A stretch of 64,000 bases of DNA from an uncultured Paracoccaceae bacterium. GTDB lineage: Bacteria; Pseudomonadota; Alphaproteobacteria; Rhodobacterales; Rhodobacteraceae. Below, one piece after another: positions 43,502 to 51,748 of the stretch. The stretch lies in NCBI GenBank assembly GCA_947500775.1, contig CANMTD010000003.1, positions 422,874 to 486,873 of the forward strand. Direction: 5' to 3'. Positions within the stretch are counted from its first letter, which is position 1; every line of letters begins with the position of its first letter. The notes beneath the pieces are model-generated. The model had not been told where the DNA came from. It worked only from the letters and a program-made list of their open reading frames with translations, and ran no database searches. The position numbers and the translations under genes are program-made.

Positions 43502-43558
43502 GGTTCGGGCGCATCCAGTCACCTCTGAGCGGTCGCGCCGAACCGGCACGCTCAGAGG
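43502..43558 (-). promoter_or_regulatory. Mutually exclusive hairpins of a leucine attenuator
   Basis: Structure A pairs CCTCTGAGCG with CGCTCAGAGG (43549-43558 and 43522-43531), a perfect 10-bp stem whose first arm overlaps the leader peptide's last codons and stop. Structure B would pair GGTTCGGCGC (43544-43535) with GCGCCCGAACC (43512-43502), using sequence inside the loop of A, so both cannot form at once. That is the logic of ribosome-mediated attenuation. No T-run follows either stem, so the end effect could be on translation or Rho termination. Confidence 0.6.
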
Positions 43559-43641
43559 CGGCTAAGCAGAAGAAGCGCAAGGGGGGACAGGGGGCGCGCT
43601 GCGTCCCCGATGCAAATGGCGATATGTCCGTTCCCGTTCAT
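43552..43641 (-). CDS. leuL: leuA leader peptide
   Basis: A 29-codon frame from ATG 43641 to TGA 43552. It ends 'PLSPLALLLLSRL', with seven leucines in the last 13 residues, four of them consecutive. It lies 83 bp before leuA, and the stop codon is inside the first hairpin arm of the attenuator. A leucine-codon run just before alternative hairpins is the classical sign of attenuation by charged tRNA-Leu; leucine leader peptides before leuA have been described in Alphaproteobacteria. The frame is too short for ordinary gene finders. Confidence 0.8.
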   Translation of the reverse strand: MNGNGHIAICIGDAARPLSPLALLLLSRL

Positions 43642-43698
43642 TGCGGTGAAATATACGGGGCTGCGCGGAAAAGAAAAGCAGGAATTGGCGCAAATCCC

Positions 43699-44502
43699 CT
43701 AAACCCGCCAGACCAGCAGGCGGCGTTCGATCAGGCCGATGGCCATGCTGACCAGCACCCCCAGCACCGACAGGATCACCACGCCTGCGAACAGTCGTTC
43801 CAGATCATACAGCGCCCCCGCCTCAAGAATATAGGCGCCGATGCCGTATTCCGCGCCCAGCATTTCCGCCGCCACCAGCAGGATGATGGCGATGGCCAGG
43901 CTGATCCGCAGGCCCGACAGGATGCCGGGCATCGCGCCGGGCAACACGATCTTGCGCACGATCGACACCCACGACAGGCCAAAGCTTTGGCCCATCCGGA
44001 TCAGCGTGCGGTCCACATTGTCGACCGCGCCATAGGTCGCCACCACCGTCGGCGTGAAGGTGCCAAAGGCGATCAGCGCGTATTTCGACCCCTCGTCGAT
44101 GCCGAACCAGATCACGAAAAGCGGCAGCAACGCGATCTTGGGGATCGGAAACAGCGCCGCCACCAGCGGCACCAGCCCTGCGCGGATATAGGAAAACAGC
44201 CCGATCAGGATGCCGACGCTGATGCCCAGACTGACCCCCAGCGTGGCCCCGACCGCCAATCGGCTGAGCGAGGGGCCAAGATGTTTCCACAACAGGCCCG
44301 AACGATAGAGATCGCCAAAGGTCGCCAGCACATCCGACGGTTTCGGCAGCGTCAGCGGCGAGATGACCCCGGTGCGCGTGCCGATCTCGGCCAGCACGAT
44401 CAACAGGATAAAGACCGCCGCGCCCACGAACCGGCGCGGTGTCGGGGCAAAGCCGCCGCCGCGAAAAGCGACCCGGCGCGCGGTATCCGGGGCCTCAGAC
44501 AT
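43699..44502 (-). CDS. ABC transporter permease (SsuC/TauC/NrtB-like)
   Basis: A 267-residue inner-membrane permease with six predicted helices and the EAA-like cytoplasmic loop 'MGQSFGLSWVSIVRKIVLPG'. The family imports nitrate, sulfonates, taurine or pyrimidine precursors. Its start overlaps the ATPase stop by 8 bp; the genes run binding protein, ATPase, permease. The 3' end is 58 bp from the leuA leader start. The substrate is not decided by this sequence. Confidence 0.9.
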   Translation of the reverse strand: MSEAPDTARRVAFRGGGFAPTPRRFVGAAVFILLIVLAEIGTRTGVISPLTLPKPSDVLATFGDLYRSGLLWKHLGPSLSRLAVGATLGVSLGISVGILIGLFSYIRAGLVPLVAALFPIPKIALLPLFVIWFGIDEGSKYALIAFGTFTPTVVATYGAVDNVDRTLIRMGQSFGLSWVSIVRKIVLPGAMPGILSGLRISLAIAIILLVAAEMLGAEYGIGAYILEAGALYDLERLFAGVVILSVLGVLVSMAIGLIERRLLVWRV

Positions 44503-45262
44503 GGATCAGCTCGGCATCGGCGGCGCGGGCCTCATCCCGCATCAACGCCCACAGGTATTGCTGTTTGCGGTCCAGATCGGGGTCCCCCAATCCGCGTTCG
44601 GCCAGGGGCATGTCCAGATGCACGACCTCGCGGATCTGGCCGGGGCGGCGCGACAGTACCACGATCGAATGGCCCAGCCGCACCGCCTCGGCCAGGTTAT
44701 GGGTCACATAGACGGCGGTGAACGGCGTGCGGGTCCACAGCCCGATCAGATCGTCCATCAGCAATTCGCGGGTCTGGCTGTCAAGCGCCGACAGCGGTTC
44801 ATCCATCAGCATCACCGCCGGGTTCACCGCCATGGCGCGGGCAATCGCGACCCGTTGTTTCATGCCGCCCGACAGTTGCTTGGGCAAAGCCTGCGCAAAA
44901 TCACTCAGCTTGGTGCGGGCCAGAACATCCTGAATGATTTCATCCATTTGCGCGCGGGGCAGGCCGTGATCCTCCAGCACCAGCGCGATGTTGCCCGCCA
45001 CGCTGCGCCAGGGCAGCAGGGCGAAATCCTGAAACACATAGGTCAGCGGGTTCAGGCAACCTGTCGGCGGCGCGCCCAGTTGTAGAACCTCGCCCCGGTC
45101 GGGCCGTTCCAGCCCGCCGATGAACCGCAGAAGGGTGGATTTGCCACAGCCCGACGGCCCCACGATACAGACGATCCGGCCCGAAGGCACATCAAGGGTG
45201 ATGTCGCGCATCACCTCGACCTCGCCATAGGAATGGCTGATGCCGCTTAGTCGGATATCCAT
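44495..45262 (-). CDS. ABC transporter ATPase (SsuB/TauB-like)
   Basis: A 255-residue ATPase with Walker A 'VGPSGCGKSTLLRFIGGLE', Q-loop 'LTYVFQDFALLPWRSVAGNI', signature 'LSGGMKQRVAIARAMAV' and Walker B 'VMLMDEPLSALDSQTRE', H-loop 'AVYVTHNLAEAV'. ATG 45262 is chosen since 'MDIRLSGISHSYG' is the usual start, with GGAGTAA upstream; the longer frame is not protein-like. It couples with the permease downstream and the binding protein upstream. Confidence 0.92.
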   Translation of the reverse strand: MDIRLSGISHSYGEVEVMRDITLDVPSGRIVCIVGPSGCGKSTLLRFIGGLERPDRGEVLQLGAPPTGCLNPLTYVFQDFALLPWRSVAGNIALVLEDHGLPRAQMDEIIQDVLARTKLSDFAQALPKQLSGGMKQRVAIARAMAVNPAVMLMDEPLSALDSQTRELLMDDLIGLWTRTPFTAVYVTHNLAEAVRLGHSIVVLSRRPGQIREVVHLDMPLAERGLGDPDLDRKQQYLWALMRDEARAADAELIHV

Positions 45263-45322
45263 GGGGCGATTACTCCGTTTGCATCGGGCGGGTTTGCCGC
45301 CCGATGCCGTCAGACGCAAGGG

Positions 45323-46339
45323 TCAGGTGGTTTCGACATAGCTGGCATCGACCAGCGTTTCCAAGGTAACCTTGGCATCCACCAGATTTTCGGATTTGAA
45401 CCAGTTCAGCTGATCCTCGACCGACCCCATGTTCAGCGCGGCGCCCGCGTTCAGTCGCATCGATCCGTTGATGATCGACGGTGCCGCCTTTTCGCGCGGG
45501 CGGTCGGTATAGACGTATTTGTGGATCAGATCGACCATCGCGGTTTCGTCCTCCGCACCGCCGGTCTTGTCCACCATGGCGGCGTTGTAATCGGCCACGC
45601 CCTTGCTGAACCCGGCTAGGAAATCGCCGGTCATGGCTTTCTCATCCGATGCGTTTTGGGTCGAGGTGAAGACCGTTGTCACCTGATAATCGGGCAGGTA
45701 ATCGGCGATGCTGCCGATGATGTGCACAGCCCCCGATCCGGCCAGCGGTTTGGCGATATGAGGCACGATCGACCAGGCGTCGATCTGGCCGGATTTCAGC
45801 GCACCGATGATCGCGCCCACCTTTTGCAGCGGCTTGAACTTGACGGTGACGCCTTCGGCTTCGGCCACTTTGGACCCCATATAGTGGAACGACGATCCGG
45901 CGGTCGACATGCCGAAGGATTTGCCGTCCAGACCGGCGGGCGAGGTCAGCCCCGCATTGAACGCCGCGTCCGAGGCCAGGATTTTCTGGCCGTCGATGCC
46001 CGCCTCTTCGGACAGGGCGCCGCCGATCACCTTGATCGCGCCCTTGTCGGCCAGTGAAATCAGCCCGCCAGAGATTGCCGTGACCGCATAATCCACATCG
46101 CCCGAGGCGATCGCCACCGCCATCGGCTGCGCCGCCTGAAAGAACTTCAGCTCCACATCCAGACCGGCATCCGCGAAATAGCCGCGTTCGACGGCGACAA
46201 AGCTGCCCGAATGGCTGGTGAACCGCAGGGCGCCCACGGTGATTTTCTTGTTCTGCGACAGGGCCGGGGTCGCCAGACCGGCCGCTGTGACAGCACCCCC
46301 CATCAATCCCAACGCCTTGCGGCGATTCAACGTGATCAT
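45323..46339 (-). CDS. Periplasmic substrate-binding protein (NMT1/THI5-like, SsuA family)
   Basis: A 338-residue extracytoplasmic binding protein. The N-terminus 'NRRKALGLMGGAVTAAGLAT' shows a twin-arginine-like RR and hydrophobic segment ending at 'ALSQ', so Tat or Sec export is likely. The mature domain has 'GALRFTSHSGSFVAVERGYF' and 'IASGDVDYAVTAISGGLISL', typical of the NMT1 family that binds nitrate, sulfonates or thiamine-pyrimidine precursors. GGAGGATA before the ATG is a strong ribosome site. It starts the three-gene importer operon. Confidence 0.9.
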   Translation of the reverse strand: MITLNRRKALGLMGGAVTAAGLATPALSQNKKITVGALRFTSHSGSFVAVERGYFADAGLDVELKFFQAAQPMAVAIASGDVDYAVTAISGGLISLADKGAIKVIGGALSEEAGIDGQKILASDAAFNAGLTSPAGLDGKSFGMSTAGSSFHYMGSKVAEAEGVTVKFKPLQKVGAIIGALKSGQIDAWSIVPHIAKPLAGSGAVHIIGSIADYLPDYQVTTVFTSTQNASDEKAMTGDFLAGFSKGVADYNAAMVDKTGGAEDETAMVDLIHKYVYTDRPREKAAPSIINGSMRLNAGAALNMGSVEDQLNWFKSENLVDAKVTLETLVDASYVETT

Positions 46340-46391
46340 GTTATCCTCCCAATGATATCTTAGTGACCCGATCCCGAACGGCGGCGCCGTT

Positions 46392-47843
46392 TCAGTTTCC
46401 GTCGGCGGGCGCCGGGGTCTCCTCCTCCGGAGCGGCGCTCAGAACGCCATTCTCCCACGTGCCGCTTTGCTCTTCGCCGGTGGCATAACGCATCTTGCCT
46501 TCGCCCTGCCGTTTGCCAGCGCGGAACGTGCCCTCATAGACATCGCCGTTGGCATAGGTCGCCACACCGGCCCCATCAATTTCCCCGGCGCGCCACGCGC
46601 CCAGATATTTGAACCCGTCCGGCATGGTAATCTCGCCCTCGCCCTCGCGCTGCCCCGCGACAAACCCGCCGGTATAGATGGTGCCATCGGCATAGGTTGC
46701 GGTGCCCTGGCCATCGCGCAGCCCGTCTTTCCAGCCGCCGGTATAGGTATAGCCGTCGCTGTAGGTCATCGTACCCTGACCGTGGTTCTTGGCGTTCCTG
46801 AAGTCGCCCTCATAGACCAGACCATTGGCATAGGTCGCCTTGCCCTTGCCTTCGATCACGCCATCGGCCCAGTCGCCGTCATAGGTGGACCCGTCGGGAT
46901 AGGTGATCTTGCCCTTGCCATTGGCCAGATCGTCGCGGAACGCGCCCTCATACACCGACCCGTCGGGATAGGTCACGCGGCCCGTCCCCTCGATCCGGCC
47001 ATCCAGCCAGTCGCCGTCATAGACATAGCCATCGGTGCCGCGAAACACGCCCTTGCCCTGACGTTTGTCGGTCTCGAACGCGCCCTCGTAAACATCGCCA
47101 TTGGCATAGGTCACCTTGCCCGCGCCATGGCGTTGCCCGTTGACCAGCAGCCCTTCGTAAACATCGCCGTTGGCCTGTGTCAGCTTGCCCAACCCGTTGA
47201 TCTGCCCGTCTTTCCAGGCGCCGGTATAGATCAGCCCGTCGGTCATCCTCAGGGCGCCCTGACCGGACCGCTGACCCTTTTTCATATCGCCTTCATAGAC
47301 GGCACCATCGGGATAGGTGATCTTGCCCAACCCTTCTTTGACGCCATCGATCCAGTCGCCTTCGTAGACATATCCGTTGGGATTGGTCATCGTGCCCACG
47401 CCGTGATGCAGCGCATTGCGAAACTCGCCTTCGTATTTCACGCCATTGGCGTACAGCGCGATGCCTGCACCGCTGATTTTGCCGTCCAGCCAATCGCCTT
47501 CATAGGTGCCGCCATCGGCAAAGGTGATCTTGCCCAGACCCGCAGGTTTGCCCAGTTCGAAATTACCCTCATAGACCGATCCGTTGGGAAAACGGGCAAT
47601 CCCGGTGCCCCTGATCTCGCCCTCGACCCATTCGCCGGAATATTCATAGCCATTCGGCAGGCGATAGGTGCCGCGCCCATGCTGGACCCCGTCCTTGAAC
47701 GTGCCCTCATAGATGCCGCCATCATCGTATTGCTTGGTGATCACCTGCCCCGCGTCCTGGGCCCCGGCGACACCGGCCATTGCAATGAAGAAACCCGTCA
47801 ATAGCGCGCGTATCTGCGCGGCACCTGTTTCAGCTTTGTGCAC
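46392..47843 (-). CDS. Secreted MORN-repeat protein with duplicated nine-repeat block
   Basis: A 483-residue protein starting at GTG 47843 with a Sec signal ('LLTGFFIAMAGVAGAQDAG', cleavage after about residue 28). The rest is 18 full 23-residue MORN repeats ('YEGxxxxGxxxGxGxxxxxxG') plus a partial one, then a short acidic tail. Repeats 1-9 and 10-18 align one-to-one (for example the HG-containing fifth and fourteenth units 'EFRNALHHGVGTMT' and 'DFRNAKNHGQGTMT'). This points to an old duplication of a nine-repeat array. MORN solenoids bind proteins or lipids; the partner and the cell location beyond export are unknown. It is monocistronic and divergent from nadE. Confidence 0.9.
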   Translation of the reverse strand: MHKAETGAAQIRALLTGFFIAMAGVAGAQDAGQVITKQYDDGGIYEGTFKDGVQHGRGTYRLPNGYEYSGEWVEGEIRGTGIARFPNGSVYEGNFELGKPAGLGKITFADGGTYEGDWLDGKISGAGIALYANGVKYEGEFRNALHHGVGTMTNPNGYVYEGDWIDGVKEGLGKITYPDGAVYEGDMKKGQRSGQGALRMTDGLIYTGAWKDGQINGLGKLTQANGDVYEGLLVNGQRHGAGKVTYANGDVYEGAFETDKRQGKGVFRGTDGYVYDGDWLDGRIEGTGRVTYPDGSVYEGAFRDDLANGKGKITYPDGSTYDGDWADGVIEGKGKATYANGLVYEGDFRNAKNHGQGTMTYSDGYTYTGGWKDGLRDGQGTATYADGTIYTGGFVAGQREGEGEITMPDGFKYLGAWRAGEIDGAGVATYANGDVYEGTFRAGKRQGEGKMRYATGEEQSGTWENGVLSAAPEEETPAPADGN

Positions 47844-47994
47844 GTAAGCCCCCTGTCGCCCCTAGATATTCGCGCTCGATCGATCGTGGTCAAAGCCTAG
47901 TTGACCACCCGGACGGTGACAACGGTTTTCGCCATCAATCGGCTTTCCCTTGCCGGTCAGTCTGTTAAGAAACAAAACCAACAAGGGGGCGCCG

Positions 47995-49653
47995 ATGACC
48001 GACAGTTTTCGCCTGACACTGGCACAGTTGAACCCGACCGTTGGCGCATTGGACGCCAACGCCGCCATGGCGCGTGACGCGTGGCAGGTTGGCAAGGACG
48101 CCGGGGCCGACATGGTCGCGCTGACCGAAATGTTCATCACCGGGTACAATCTGCAGGATCTGGTGATGAAGCCCGCCTTCGTTCTGGACGCCCTGGCCCA
48201 TATCGACGCTTTGGCCGCCGATTGCGCCGATGGCCCGGCGCTGGGGATCGGTGCGCCATGGCCCGAGGGCGACAAGCTGTACAACGCCTATTTCATCCTG
48301 AACAAGGGCCGCGTGGTCAGCCGCATCCTGAAACATCACCTGCCCAATGAAACCGTGTTCGACGAGGTGCGCCTGTATGATTCCGGTCCCTTGGGCGGCC
48401 CCTATAGCGTCGGCAGCACCCGCATCGGGTCGCCGGTCTGCGAAGATTCCTGGCACGAAGACGTGGCCGAGACATTGGCCGAAACCGGCGCCGAGTTTCT
48501 GGTCGTGCCCAACGGGTCGCCCTATTACCGCAACAAGATGAACGTGCGCATGAACCATATGGTGTCGCGCGTGATCGAAACCGGGTTGCCGCTGGTCTAT
48601 CTGAACATGGTCGGCGGGCAGGACGATCAGGTCTTTGATGGCGGCAGTTTCGTGCTGAACCCCGGTGGCGCGCTGGCCCTGCAAATGCCGGTCTTCGACG
48701 AAGCGATCGCCCATGTCGATTTCAAACGGACCGCCGAGGGCTGGCGGGCCGAGCCCGGCGAACTGGCCACCCTGCCCGATGAATGGGAACAGGACTATCG
48801 CTGCATGGTTCAGGCCCTGCGAGATTACGTGGCCAAAACCGGGTTCAAGAAGGTTCTGCTGGGGCTGTCGGGCGGCGTCGACAGCGCGATTGTCGCCACC
48901 ATTGCCGCCGATGCACTGGGCCCCGAAAACGTGCGCTGCGTGATGCTGCCTTCGGAATACACCGCCGAAACCTCGTTGCAGGATGCCGAGGCCGTGGCCC
49001 GCGCGCTGGGCTGCCAATATGACTATGTTCCGATTGCGCAGGGGCGGCAGGCGATCACCGAAACGCTGGCGCCCCTGTTCGAAGGGTACGACGAAGACGT
49101 GACCGAGGAAAACATCCAGTCCCGCCTGCGCGGTCTGTTGTTGATGGCCATGTCCAACAAATTCGGCGAAATGCTGTTGACCACCGGCAATAAATCCGAG
49201 GTCGCGGTGGGCTATGCCACGATCTATGGCGATATGAACGGCGGCTATAACCCGATCAAGGACCTGTACAAGATGCGGGTGTTTGAAACCTGCCGCTGGC
49301 GCAATGCCAACCACCGGCCCTGGATGATGGGTCCCGCCGGAACGGTGATCCCGCCAAGCGTGATCGACAAACCACCCTCGGCCGAATTGCGCGAGGATCA
49401 GAAAGACGAAGACAGCCTGCCCCCTTATGAGGATCTGGACCGCATTCTGGAACTGCTGGTCGATCACGAGGCCAGCGTCGAAGAGGTGGTGGCCGAAGGC
49501 TTCGACCGCGCGGTGGTCAAAAAGATCGAACATCTGATCTATATCAGCGAATACAAACGGTTTCAGTCCGCCCCCGGCACCCGCCTGACGCCGCGCGCGT
49601 TCTGGCTGGACCGGCGCTATCCGATCGTGAACCGCTGGCGCGATACCACCTGA
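47995..49653 (+). CDS. nadE: Glutamine-dependent NAD+ synthetase
   Basis: Last step of NAD+ synthesis: amidation of nicotinate adenine dinucleotide with glutamine as nitrogen donor. The 552-residue length includes both domains: an N-terminal glutaminase of the nitrilase fold ('MVALTEMFITGYNLQDLV' Glu, 'KHHLPNETVFDE' Lys, 'GSPVCEDSWHEDV' Cys) and a C-terminal synthetase with the P-loop 'LGLSGGVDSAIVATIAADAL'. ATG 47995 follows AAGGGGG and begins 'MTDSFRLTLAQLNP'. No paired nicotinate gene lies nearby. Confidence 0.96.
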   Translation: MTDSFRLTLAQLNPTVGALDANAAMARDAWQVGKDAGADMVALTEMFITGYNLQDLVMKPAFVLDALAHIDALAADCADGPALGIGAPWPEGDKLYNAYFILNKGRVVSRILKHHLPNETVFDEVRLYDSGPLGGPYSVGSTRIGSPVCEDSWHEDVAETLAETGAEFLVVPNGSPYYRNKMNVRMNHMVSRVIETGLPLVYLNMVGGQDDQVFDGGSFVLNPGGALALQMPVFDEAIAHVDFKRTAEGWRAEPGELATLPDEWEQDYRCMVQALRDYVAKTGFKKVLLGLSGGVDSAIVATIAADALGPENVRCVMLPSEYTAETSLQDAEAVARALGCQYDYVPIAQGRQAITETLAPLFEGYDEDVTEENIQSRLRGLLLMAMSNKFGEMLLTTGNKSEVAVGYATIYGDMNGGYNPIKDLYKMRVFETCRWRNANHRPWMMGPAGTVIPPSVIDKPPSAELREDQKDEDSLPPYEDLDRILELLVDHEASVEEVVAEGFDRAVVKKIEHLIYISEYKRFQSAPGTRLTPRAFWLDRRYPIVNRWRDTT

Positions 49654-49718
49654 CCCGGACATCTTGTCCGGATTTTCACCGCTTGCTAGGCTGCCTGCAT
49701 TCTTTGAAGGAACAGCTT

Positions 49719-50246
49719 ATGCGATATTTTATTTTTGCCTGCCTTTGGGCGGGACTTTCTGCTGGTGCCACCGCACAGGACCTGAACCCGCGATATACGG
49801 TGATCGGCACCGGCACCGCCCATATCGGCGACGCCACCCACATGTTGATTGTGCCCTATGACACCGAAAAGGACCGGGCCCGCGCCAAGGAAAGCAATTT
49901 CGGCATGGGCCGCAGTTTCTCGGTCAGCCTGCACACCGTGGGGGCCGAAGGCAAACCCGGCAGCCCGTTTCTGCAACTGACGTTTCAGATATCCAAAGGG
50001 CAACCCGATTGGGTCACCGCCGAGTTTTTCGACGCACAGGGGATCAGCGCGCCTTTGGCTGCGGGGCCCGACGCCGGAACGGTCGCCTTCACCGCATTCG
50101 ATATCAGTGCCGACAATCAGGTCACCGCCAGCCTGGCGGGAACATTCCTGCGCCTGAAAGACTATACCACGGCCCCCGCCATCGCGGACAGCGCCGCGCC
50201 GGTGCCCTTCACCGCAGAGATCATGGTCAACGTCCCGAAACCCTGA
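49719..50246 (+). CDS. Secreted hypothetical protein
   Basis: I do not recognise this 175-residue protein. ATG 49719, after AAGGA, begins a signal peptide 'MRYFIFACLWAGLSAGATAQ' with cleavage after about residue 20. The mature part is beta-rich with no catalytic motif that I can name ('SVSLHTVGAEGKPGSPFLQL', 'TVAFTAFDISADNQVTASLA'), and it has no cysteine pair. It is between nadE and a SoxR-like promoter, so probably monocistronic. Confidence 0.7.
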   Translation: MRYFIFACLWAGLSAGATAQDLNPRYTVIGTGTAHIGDATHMLIVPYDTEKDRARAKESNFGMGRSFSVSLHTVGAEGKPGSPFLQLTFQISKGQPDWVTAEFFDAQGISAPLAAGPDAGTVAFTAFDISADNQVTASLAGTFLRLKDYTTAPAIADSAAPVPFTAEIMVNVPKP

Positions 50247-50271
50247 TCCTGCGCCGGGCGAAATTGCGGCT

Positions 50272-50302
50272 TGATCTCAAGCTTACTTGAGGTCGTAGGG
50301 TC
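50272..50302 (+). promoter_or_regulatory. SoxR-like operator in a 19-bp-spacer promoter
   Basis: CTCAAG-CTTA-CTTGAG (50277-50292) matches the SoxR box core, CTCAAG-N4-CTTGAG. It lies between TTGATC (50272-50277) and TAGGGT (50297-50302), which are 19 bp apart, the same overlong spacer seen at SoxR- and MerR-controlled promoters. A transcript would begin near 50309 and serve the VOC gene at 50335. No soxR gene is in the window. Confidence 0.6.
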
Positions 50303-50334
50303 GCAGGGAATCACAAATCAGGAAAGGATTCCCA

Positions 50335-50715
50335 ATGGCACAGGCCTATCTGGAACATATCAATATCACCGTCACCGACCCGGCAAAAACCGCGCAGATG
50401 CTGTGCGATCTGTTCGGCTGGCGCATCCGCTGGCAGGGGGCGGCCAAGGATGATGGTTTTACCTATCACGTCGGCGGCGACGACAGCTATGTCGCGGTCT
50501 ATTCCAAGGGCGGCAGTGGCCCCGCCCCGGCCCGGTACGAAGCGCCCGGATCGCTGAACCATCTGGGCGTGGTGGTCGATGATCTGGACGCGGTCGAAGA
50601 CAGGGTCAAAGCCGCCGGGTTCACCCCGCATATGCACGCCGATTACGAACCCGGACGGCGGTTTTATTTCGACGAGGCCGACGGCATCGAGATCGAGGTC
50701 GTCTGTTACGATTGA
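50335..50715 (+). CDS. VOC/glyoxalase family protein
   Basis: A 126-residue protein of the vicinal-oxygen-chelate fold with two beta-alpha-beta-beta-beta modules: 'YLEHINITVTDPAKTAQMLC' with a metal-ligand histidine, then 'GSLNHLGVVVDDLDAVEDRV' and 'FYFDEADGIEIEVVCYD' with the C-terminal glutamate ligand. Members include glyoxalase I, antibiotic-resistance proteins and dioxygenases; the role is undecided. An AGGAAAGG ribosome site precedes the ATG. The SoxR-like box upstream suggests induction by redox-active compounds. The 3' end overlaps the pfkB-family gene by 10 bp, tail-to-tail. Confidence 0.87.
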   Translation: MAQAYLEHINITVTDPAKTAQMLCDLFGWRIRWQGAAKDDGFTYHVGGDDSYVAVYSKGGSGPAPARYEAPGSLNHLGVVVDDLDAVEDRVKAAGFTPHMHADYEPGRRFYFDEADGIEIEVVCYD

Positions 50716-51677
50716 TCGTCCTGCCGGTCCGTCAGATCGGACAGCGGGCATTCCGCGATCAGCCGCTCGGCGTCCGCGCGCGTGCACAGCCCCGTTGCGG
50801 GCGTCATCACGGCCGCACTAGCGGCGGCAGCCCCGCGTTGCAGGGCGTCGCCCGGCGCCCTGCCCTGGGCAAGTGCAAGGGTGAAGCCACCCACGAAACT
50901 GTCGCCCGCCCCGACCTTGCTTTGGATCGGCACATCGGCGGCGCAGGCGTGCAACCGGGCGTCACTGGTCGCCAGAACCGATCCGTCCGCCCCCCGCGCC
51001 ACGATCACCATATGGGCGCATCCGGCGTCGACCAGACCGGCGGCAAAGGCGGCGCTGTCTGCGCGCGTGGGCAAGGGGCGACCGGCCAGATCCTCGGCCT
51101 CGGCGCCATCCATCCGCAGAACGTGGGGGCAATGCCCATTGGGCTGTGCCATCTGGCGCAGCGCCGCACCCGAGGTGTCCACCACCAGCTTTGCGCCCCG
51201 CTCTTCCAACGCGGCACACAGCCGCGCGGGAAAATCCGCAGGCACCCCCGGCGGCAGGCTGCCGCTGAAGACGACAAAACCGCCCTCCGGCGCCGCTTGC
51301 GAAATCGCGGTCAAGACAGCCGTACACCGGGCATCGTCCCAATCGGCCCCCGGCATCACGAACCGGTACTGCCCGCTGGTTCCGCGATCCGTCACCGCCA
51401 GATTTTGCCGCGTGTCGCCCGGCCCCGCAAAGGCCACGACATCGATCCCCTCTTCGGTCAGAAGGTCGTGCAGCTGCTGCCCGGCGGCCCCGCCCAACAC
51501 GACAAAGGCGCGCGACGCCCCGCCAAGGATCGCAATCGAGCGTGAGACATTGATGCCGCCGCCGCCCGGATCGATCTGCGGCGCATCGCAGCGCAGCTTG
51601 GGCCCGGCGACAACCTGATCGACCGATGTCGCCAGATCGATCGCAGGGTTCAGGGTGATGGTCAGAATATCTTGCAT
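50706..51677 (-). CDS. PfkB-family sugar kinase (1-phosphofructokinase-type)
   Basis: A 323-residue ribokinase-fold enzyme. 'ILTITLNPAIDLATSVDQVV' is close to the 1-phosphofructokinase/tagatose-6-phosphate kinase start, 'PGGGGINVSRSIAILGGASR' is the first signature, and 'SKVGAGDSFVGGFTLALAQG' holds the anion hole and catalytic aspartate. It would phosphorylate a sugar phosphate or similar; no partner PTS or aldolase gene lies next to it. Neighbouring genes are unrelated. Confidence 0.9.
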   Translation of the reverse strand: MQDILTITLNPAIDLATSVDQVVAGPKLRCDAPQIDPGGGGINVSRSIAILGGASRAFVVLGGAAGQQLHDLLTEEGIDVVAFAGPGDTRQNLAVTDRGTSGQYRFVMPGADWDDARCTAVLTAISQAAPEGGFVVFSGSLPPGVPADFPARLCAALEERGAKLVVDTSGAALRQMAQPNGHCPHVLRMDGAEAEDLAGRPLPTRADSAAFAAGLVDAGCAHMVIVARGADGSVLATSDARLHACAADVPIQSKVGAGDSFVGGFTLALAQGRAPGDALQRGAAAASAAVMTPATGLCTRADAERLIAECPLSDLTDRQDDQS

Positions 51678-51748
51678 GCCGGTGGCCCCATCCGCAGTTT
51701 TGCGGCCACAGTGCCACCGGCAATCCTAAACGCCAAGGGGCGTTGCGC

